DNA of 64,000 bases. Source: Amorphophallus konjac. Its lineage: Eukaryota; Streptophyta; Magnoliopsida; Alismatales; Araceae. Within the stretch, counting starts at the first letter, position 1, and each line of letters begins with the position of its first letter. Below, piece after piece: positions 56,641 through 64,000 of this stretch. The stretch spans positions 327,925,829 through 327,989,828 of the forward strand of contig CM040125.1 of the NCBI GenBank assembly GCA_022559845.1, given 5' to 3'. Position numbers and translations under genes: made by a program. The notes beneath the pieces were generated by a model. The model ran no database searches, was not told the origin of the DNA, and saw nothing but the letters and a program-made list of their open reading frames with translations.

Positions 56641-56939
56641 TGGATGGCAACACTATGAGTCTTGAGTCTTTGCAGGAATAAATTTCAACCTGTTCAAAGC
56701 TAAACATCATCAGCACCATCATTAATCATCATTAAAGAGTATTAAAGAATCATTAACAATAAAAAATCATTCTCAATCGTAGTAGTAGCAAAGACTTGAG
56801 TTCTCCCCCTTTGTCAACATCAAAAAGAAAGAAACAAAAGGAGGCAGAAATGCAAATGATATGAGATGTAATTAACAAGTCCAAGAGTGTGAGAGAGCCT
56901 CAAAATGGGCAAAAAAAAAAAAATACAGAACACTATTTT

Positions 56940-59380
56940 TTAAGGAGAAAAGAATCTGGCATGTCTGCTGGAAGGGCCACGCGGCCTGTCTTGTGGTGGT
57001 CTACCCCTAGGAGCAGCAGAGGAGAAATCTTGAGTTGGACCTCTGCTGGAGGATGCCTGACCAGGGGCTGAACCCAAGGCAGAGTGAAGATCCTTCAAGT
57101 CATTGGACAATTCAGCTAGCCAATACACAACGGAGCTTCTGACATGTGCCACTTCTGAAATGATGTCTTCTTGGCGAATATTAACAGATTCATATCTGTC
57201 AGTCAGAGTTCTCACTTCTGCTAAGAAAGCGATCAATTTGTCATAGATCTTCTGGACATCTGGACCTAGGGCACTAGATGACCCCTTCAAAACTTCTAAG
57301 GATGTCCTGATCTCAAAACAATGATCTATAATGCTGGCAGATGACTTAAAGGAGGAAATATGAGCATCTTGTAATTCACGAAGTGCTGTTGCTATCTTTG
57401 AACATACCTCCTGCAAGCTTTCCATCGAGGACCTGGTGGCATCATCTGAAGCTTTCTTGTTTAGCAGAACTTTTTCCATTCAGTCAGGAGAGAAATTTCA
57501 AGCTTCAGTAGCCTGGAATGAACTTGATTAATATTTAGAGTGACATACTTGAGCAGATCATCCATTTTCTTATCCTGTCTCTGCATCTGCTGAGTCAAAT
57601 TTATAAGGAGTTCTTCAATGTTGGGCGCCCGAGCAGATAGAAGTCGAGGTTGACCTAGGGGTGTACCATAAGATTCACAGCCAGGTGCTGTTCTCTCATC
57701 TGCTTCTTCTTGTACTGGCGTTTGGCTGTCTCCTGCTGGAACCCGATCTTCATCTTCAGCTTGGATTTCTTTTTCAGGAAATACATTTTCAGGTGCTTCT
57801 TCTTCACTTGATGATTCTGCTTCTTGTTCTATGTCAGTAACTTTCTCCTGACACTCATCCACTCTTTCTTCCATGAGATCATCATCTGCAGAGTTTTCAA
57901 CAGGTGCCTGTTCTATAATTTCAGCTGTAACCACGTTGTCAGCCTCTTCCAAGCTTTTCTCCACAGTCTCTCTAAGAATGAAATTAACAAACTCAGCAAG
58001 GTCTTGCTCATTACTTTCTTGCTCTTGAGCAGGCTGTTCCACGGGCAGCCTCACTTCTTCTGATGTCTTCCCAAAGGAATCAAACAAACCACCAATATTT
58101 GTATCTAGTTCAGTTTGAATGCTGTTTTCAGACATCCTAACTTCTTCAGATGCAATCTCAACAAGCCTCTGAAAAGATAGAGATGCTTCAGTAGGTGCAG
58201 CAGAAGTAGCAGACAGTGGTTGTTCAGATGGTGTCTCCTGTAAAGCAACCTCAGAAGCTAATTCTAAAACTGTTTGGGCAGATTCTTGAGGGTGTTCCAG
58301 AAGCTCTCTCTGAGCTTGTGATTCTTTGACTTTTTGGGCCTTAACCTGCCCCATGAGAGAAGAACCCTCCAAGCCCAAAAATACTGAAACAAAATTCATG
58401 TTAAATATGTTTCGACCCTTAACTTCAGACATGGCCTCTCCATCCAAGGAAATCTTTGAATACTTGAAGATGTCTGTCAGATGGGCGGCGTAGGGCAGGT
58501 GTCTTTTGGACCCAATACACCCCTTCATGACAGAAAAAATAATTTCAGGCAGACAGATCTTTACATGCTGAATCAGACAGAACAAAAGAAATCTCTGAGT
58601 GTCTGTGATTCTTCCTCTAGCTCCAGTCTGTGAGGTGACTATAGAGGCAATGATGTTCTAAAGAAGCTTGTGAAGAGGGGGAAATGGTAAGGTTTGGTAA
58701 GCTTTTAGCTTCAATTGCCCCTTGTCATGAATGTTACTGGGTTTACTAGTAATGACCGAAAAGGCTTCATGCAGACTATATCTAAACCCTCTCTCCACCT
58801 CCCCTTTTTCTGGAATACTGAGAGCTTTGTGGAGAGAGTCACACGTTACTGCTATCTCAATCCCCTTAACAGACGAGATCAGAGCAGACCTATCTCGGCT
58901 CAAAGATAAATTATTATAAAATTCCATTACCAGGCTAGGGTAGTAGACACGGTGATTTTCTAGGAATTTCCTCCAATCCTGAAACTCAAAAATCTCCAAA
59001 AGTTCTGGAAACTTCAAAACCATGGATTCATCGCCGAAATCTATTATCCTTGGAGGAATAATTTTCCCACTCTCTAAAAACACGATAGACTGAGAAGGCC
59101 TGGTACCTTGTGCAGAAGAAATTTCCACAGCTATTTCTGGTTCTAGACATCTTTGCTGCTTGGACGAAGGCTCCTCAACTGTTTCTTTTCCCTTCCTCTT
59201 CCTTTCAACAGGAGCGACGGATTCTAGCTGATCCATTTGCCGTAACTCCCAGAGTATCAACTCTTTCTTGCTGGTTGCTGCTGGAGATGAAGCTAGAACC
59301 AAGAACGGAAGAGAACTCTGTGGGGGAGATGAGATTTTCGTGAAGAAAAATGAGCGGGAGAGAAGGGTTTGAAGGAGCAT
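56940..59380 (-). pseudogene. C2 env-position gene with plant transposon protein domain
   Basis: On the minus strand one frame runs from about 59,485 (first ATG 59,380) to 57,461, with a single in-frame TAG at 58,658-58,660. A further frame from 57,479 to 56,940 overlaps it by 19 bases. The N-terminal part has a basic stretch (ERKRKGKE), then VYYPSLVMEFYNNL, SLHKALSIPE and, after the TAG, HVKICLPEIIF and HLPYAAHLTDIFKYSKI. I recognise this pattern as the putative plant transposon protein domain (Pfam PF20167, from memory), found in Athila- and SIRE-type elements. An acidic Glu-rich region and a coiled C-terminus follow. The position between pol and the 3' LTR is that of the SIRE env-like gene. 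I see no clear signal peptide or membrane segment. Confidence 0.7.
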
Positions 59381-59485
59381 ACGAGACGTATCGGCACGAG
59401 GAGGAACAGGAAGCGACAAGGGCACACGAGGGTTTTTGGATGTAACCTTGAGGAACAAGAAGGGTTTTGGGGGGTCACTTTTCAC

Positions 59486-61138
59486 TCTTATCGAACTTTT
59501 CAGGAAATACCCAGACTACCCTCATTCAATATGTAACACAGCCATTGCCCGTTAAAGTTCGCTCTTCAATATATGGATTTATTATATTCTTTCGAATACC
59601 TTGGTCAGTTACCTCAAGACATTAAATCAACAAGATCACAAAACTAGCTGTTAAAGGTACTTAGCCTACAGAAGGTCATGATTAAAATACTCCTTATGTT
59701 TGTCAGGCAAAGAAATAACAAATAGATAGTCAAGCAGGGTTCATTACTTCATTTAAAGGACAAGAGAGGGCATACAGAGTCAACCAATTTGTTGAGCACT
59801 TAGGTAGAATTGTCCCTTTTTACACAAGGAGACATGTTTATAAGACACCAGAATCCCTGGTTACTCAGGACAGGCTACCTTTATGCCAATGAAAACCAAT
59901 GAATTTTTGTTGACTTTTCTTTCCCCCTTTTTTTTTATTTTAACTTTTCTATAAGAAACAGAGATAGCTAATTGTATCATGACAGAAACTCTAGACTTTT
60001 TTGATCTAGAATATCTATTTCTCCACAATTGCCATTGCTCTGCCACAAAGTATGGCGTATTCCCTGGTAACACCTCTCATGATCTTGGACAAAAGACAGA
60101 GCCCTTACTTAACACAATTTTTTTTTCATAGCCCTCTTCACATAAGTTTCAGTTAAAACGAAATCCTCCGCAAGGTTTTTCCATTTAACAGAAAGTTTTA
60201 CAATATGTTGACCAACAATAGAGAGGATAACTTAGAAGGATTAAAGGACAAGATATAACCCCCATACATTAAAGTTCTTTATTAACAGGTGAAACTTGTT
60301 ACAATAGATTTTGGGTGGTTTAAGGTATTCTGATCAAATCTAATAAGAGTAACAAAGCTATGAGAAGGAAATTTTTTTTTTCTTCAAGAATATTCCTGAA
60401 CCAAAGGGGATAAGAAAAGGGTAAGAAGGTGACAAACAGAATGGAGAGAGATGAGATGAGATGAGAAACATTCCTTACAGCAAAGCAGCAAGTGAGAGAT
60501 TACTCTAGAAAGTAAAGACCAAGGAGCTCACAAATGAAATCTTCCTGAGGAAATTCAATCTCGTAACCAGAGAATGCTCTTGGGCAATAAGCTGCAACCT
60601 CATGAGATGTCTGAACTCAACACCAACTAACCACATCGGCAGACAAAGGTTCTTCAGATACCAGATGACCTGACAAGCTCCTTTTCAGCCCACGCTAGGA
60701 CATCTCACACACAACTCTTGGAAATATTAATTATTTATTGAATAACATACATGCTATCAGCTGAAATGCAATACGTTGAAGCAAACTTATGGTTTTTCAA
60801 ATAAATGGAATGTGATGCAATGAGCACGAATAAGTAACTTGACACAATAATTGTATGCCTCCCCCTGACTATGAGCATGAATTACAGCGTGATACCAAGT
60901 ATCCATCCAAGAGAGATTTTAGCAAAGCAGTCAGAGGAGGACACTCGTGAACATGGAATACTTAGTTGCACACAGACTATATCACAGAACCAATTTTAAA
61001 TCATAATAAAACAGAATTAAAGCAAGTATTGGGAACTGACCTGAATATTAAGATCCTGGGGTTTTTTCTTTTCGAGTGCCTTGGCTTATTGCTCCTCTTT
61101 ATTCTTCAGCTTCCAAGGCACACCTGCAGGTTAGCAAA
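59486..61138 (-). other. C2 non-coding interval where pol would be expected
   Basis: 1.65 kb without a supported ORF. It starts (minus strand) with the block shared with C1 and holds the internal purine tract at about 60,861-60,875. Stops are frequent in all frames. I see no trace of RT or integrase motifs. Confidence 0.75.
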
Positions 61139-63327
61139 CTATTTTGCACGAATAGGCACCCAAGAAGTCTTGGGTCCTGAGTTAGCAGTGACATTCTTAG
61201 CAGGTTTTCTAACCAATCTCCTAGCAGCATGGTCATCAGATAGCAATTATTCATTGAATGACCAGTTGTACCACAATAATAGCAAGATGCAGCAGGTTTC
61301 AGATTGGATTTATGCACATTCTTATTAACATGATTTTTATGCACATATGTATGAAAATTTTTGTTAACAGAATTGAAATTCTGTTTACCAAAACCAGTAT
61401 TGCTTTGGTATCCTGCCAGCCAATAGGTTGCAGCCCTGTGACCTGGCTTTCCACAGTTAAAATAATGAGAAGAGTTCATTCTCTTAAAATTCTCTTTTCT
61501 ACCCTGACCATGCTAGCATTCAATGGCCCTGTGGCCTGTCTTTCCACAGTTGACACATGCAGAATATTTTCTATTTGCAGCAACTTTGTTCCTATCAACA
61601 TCATTATGGTTTGCAGGAAATTTAGCATGATGTGAAGAATATATTTTCTTACCATTTGCGAACCAGCATTGTGCGATGCTGTGTCCTAGTTTGTCACAGT
61701 GCAGACATTCAATTTTCTTTTTCTGGAATGAAGAATTTTTATCATGAAGTTTCTTAGCATTCATTATCCCGGCCCTCATATCATCTTTCTCCATCAATTT
61801 ACACTCATGCATTAAATGTCCAAGTCTATGACAGTAGTGGCATGACATTTTCCTTTTAGATGAGCGTGTGTGCGGACTGTGATCAACATGCACAGATGAG
61901 CCCTTTTTATTCATTTTCTGTTTTTTATCCTGTTCTTGTGTTTTCTTAGCCTTATAGTGAGGTGGAGAAGAAGTAGAAGGTTTTTCCTGTTCAGATGATT
62001 TAACAAAAATAGTTTCCAAATTTGATCCATAGACCTTACTCATCACTGGACTGTAGCCCAGCCCCCTTTTCTCAAAAGTAGAGCTAGAAACAGAATATGT
62101 CTGAATTTTATTTTCAAAGATCTTTTTATTTACAGGGTTATAACCTAACCCCTCCTTCTGAAAATTGACTTTTACTCCCAGCAGTTTGTTCAGATTTTCT
62201 TGCCCATCAACAAATTTAGACAAAGATTTCCTTAAGTCTTGGATTTCTTCTTCTAAAGAGGCAATGTGTAACTCATAACTTGCAGTCTCTTGTTCACTGC
62301 AATTGACAGCCTCATTCAAGACTTTGTTGGCAATTATGTATTTCTCAACTTCCTTTCTCAACTCATCAATTTCTTCTGAATTATTGGACACCACATGTTT
62401 ACCATTTTCAAATGTCAGCAATCTCTCTGATAAGATGGTGTTCAACTGTTTTAGTTTCTCAATTTCTTCCTTTAGTCTGTCATTCTGAATTAATTCGTTT
62501 ATCAAAATCTGATCATCAGAGTCAGTTTCAGATTTTCTTCCATCCTTAAAAGTTTTCAAGTCTTTTTGCAGTTTCTCAATATTTTTCTATAATTCAAAGT
62601 TGACAGACTTAATGGCTTCAGATTTTTTAGCAAGTACTTTATTTTCAATCCTGAGCTTCTCTAAACTTTCCTTGCTTTCAACTGAGGATTTTCTCAGGGA
62701 ATCAATCTCACTCACATGATTCTTATTTCCATTGATTAGCACATCATTTTATTTTTTCAGCATTTGTAGATTAGACACACAGGCATCATGAGAACTCTTC
62801 AATTCAGCACATTTTTTACAGTCAGACCTTGAATTATCTAATCCCTTATTCCTTTTCAATTTTTTATATCATTTTTGCAATTTTTCATATGACTCAGATA
62901 AATCGCTGTAAGCATTTTCCCAATCTTCTATAGAAAAGTTCTCGAAGAGGTTTACCTCTTCTTCATTCTCCTCCACCTCTTGGCTGGTACTGTGGTCACT
63001 TCTGCTAACCATCATGCATGTGCTTTCATTTCTCCTGTGGGCTAGCTTCAGCTGGTCCATAATATCCTTGGCGGATCTGCAATCATGGAAACAAGAATGC
63101 AAGGCTTTATCAGTCGCTGTTAACATTAGGTTTAAGGCCTTTTGATTCTCTCAGAACATCTGATTCTCACTGTCCGTCCACTTGGACCTTCTCTTGGGCA
63201 GTTCATACGGACCTTGTGAAATCAACTTCCACAAGTCCTTATCAGCTTGTTTAACAAACATGCGAAAAACACTGAAGCATATGTCAAAATCAGGTCCCTT
63301 AAAAATCGGTGGATTAGCCATTGCCAT
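61139..63327 (-). pseudogene. C2 gag with zinc-knuckle array (several stops)
   Basis: Start at ATG 63,327 (MAMANPPIFKGPDFDI). One frame runs almost to the end but has stops at 63,151 (TGA), 62,869 (TGA), about 62,748 (TAA), about 62,587 (TAG) and 61,513 (TAG). A frameshift near 61,210 then shifts the C-terminal linker, which ends SWVPIRAK at 61,139. After an acidic coiled coil, two copies of a GLGYxPV motif precede the knuckles CHYCHRLGHLMHEC, CLHCDKLGHSIAQC, CVNCGKTGHRAIEC, a degenerate YFNCGKPGHRAATY and CYYCGTTGHSMNNC. The architecture matches C1 gag, but sequence identity is modest. Confidence 0.87.
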
Positions 63328-63432
63328 CAGTTCAAACGAACAGATATCAAACACTAACTGACAAGCAAAATAATGCACACAGGAAACACGTAGAGGATCC
63401 TCTGAGAATCGTTGGATTCTGAACCAGAGACC

Positions 63433-63444
63433 GCTCTGATACCA
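63433..63444 (-). other. C2 primer-binding site (initiator Met-tRNA)
   Basis: TGGTATCAGAGC on the minus strand, two bases inside the LTR end. Confidence 0.92.
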
Positions 63445-63446
63445 AT

Positions 63447-64000
63447 TGATAGGTCCAGAGGGGGGTGAATGGACCTTTACCAGTAAAACATTGAGGATTA
63501 AAAAATAAGTTCTCAATTAGGAGTTTCCGAAAAAGATCTTAATGGCCAAACACTAACCGCGCAGAACGATCAGCTAGGAAGATAGAGATGGGTCGGCCTA
63601 GACAAGCATCTACCGAATAGATCCAAAACCAGAATAGAAACCAAACACACTGCGCCAGGGATTTTTAAGGTGGTTCGGTCAGACCTCCAGTCTGCCTACG
63701 TCCACCCCTCACTTCAAACCGAAGTGAGGCTTCCACTAGCACCGGCTAGCCAAGCAGACTCAGTCTGCGACAACGGCTGATTCACAGCTTCACCAGGGGA
63801 ACACCCTCCCCTCTTCCTCCACACCCGGAGGGAACCCTAAGGACGCCAAGTCCCTAGAAACTAGGAAACAAGTTCCTCTTCCTCCAACCGGAGGGAACAC
63901 TAGTGATCTGCAGTCACTAGAACCAGAGACCAAGGTCTCTCTTCCTCTGAAGCCCAGAGGGAACCCACAAGGAGCACACGGCCACTTGCAACTGGAGACA
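63447..64000 (-). repeat. C2 5' LTR (partial, cut by the window)
   Basis: Matches 54,472-55,025 with only a few differences. If the lengths agree, the LTR should end near 65,600. Confidence 0.9.

Larger units (their letters stand above)
54472..64000 (-). mobile_element. SIRE-like Ty1/copia element C2 without pol, minus strand
   Basis: 3' LTR at 54,472-56,624, purine tract, env-position gene, non-coding stretch, gag, primer site, and 5' LTR from 63,447 to the window end. As in C1 there is no protease, integrase or RT. The visible LTR parts differ at only a few sites, yet gag and the env-position gene carry several stops. C2 may have moved with an already broken gag, using proteins from related elements. 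Confidence 0.87.

Noticed and set aside
54472..64000. Integrated plant virus or endogenous pararetrovirus.
   Set aside because: No movement or coat protein motifs are seen. LTRs, Met-tRNA primer site and copia gag identify a retrotransposon.

Overview
This window is plant nuclear repeat DNA. I see no host gene, rRNA, tRNA or CRISPR array. The call rests on nested LTR retrotransposons of plant-only types: Ty3/gypsy Tat-like elements with a second, archaeal-type RNase H and a spliced antisense gene, a Del/Tekay-like element with a 3.4 kb LTR, and SIRE/Maximus-like Ty1/copia elements primed by initiator Met-tRNA. An angiosperm is likely; the species cannot be read from the window. Many stop codons look like CGA-to-TGA, CAG-to-TAG or TGG-to-TGA changes, as expected of methylated, silenced DNA.

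Layout, left to right. (1) 1-1,156: LTR and 3' end of an unnamed family, here called element X, in reverse orientation. (2) 1,157-28,616: two X copies in tandem sharing one LTR (X-A internal, LTR 18,176-19,729, X-B internal, LTR 26,847-28,616). X has no protease, RT or integrase. It carries one long, now broken, proline-rich ORF. (3) 5,544-16,652: a complete young Tat-like element, G1, inserted in X-A (787-bp LTRs, 5-bp target duplication CGCAT). (4) 28,617-37,764: G2, an older relative of G1 without its 5' part, which begins exactly where the X LTR ends; X probably inserted into it. (5) 37,765-43,003: the 5' part of a minus-strand Tekay-like element, cut by G2 at the start of RT. (6) 43,004-44,300: an unassigned repeat-rich stretch and a second Tekay LTR fragment. 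(7) 44,301-54,434: a SIRE-like copia element, C1, on the plus strand. (8) 54,472-64,000: a second SIRE-like element, C2, on the minus strand, running off the window. The nesting order on the left is Tekay, then G2, then X, then G1, with G1 youngest.

The most unusual signal is an organisation that recurs in unrelated families: arrays of short imperfect palindromes of fixed length. X carries 21-nt units, RACGCC-N9-GGCGTS, through its LTR and 5' leader. The Tekay LTR carries 24-nt units, TAGCGG-N12-CCGCTA. SIRE-related DNA carries paired 12-mers of the type TGCGTYRACGCA about 10 nt apart. In X, two LTR subfamilies keep the arms and unit length while several spacers differ.

Other leads: the X ORF of more than 1,000 codons with repeats ending in PPEPPD; a small second antisense ORF with its own TATA box in both G1 and G2; and two diverged copia families that both keep gag but lack pol, one of them still carrying an env-position gene. 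G1 and C1/C2 probably depend, or depended, on proteins supplied in trans.
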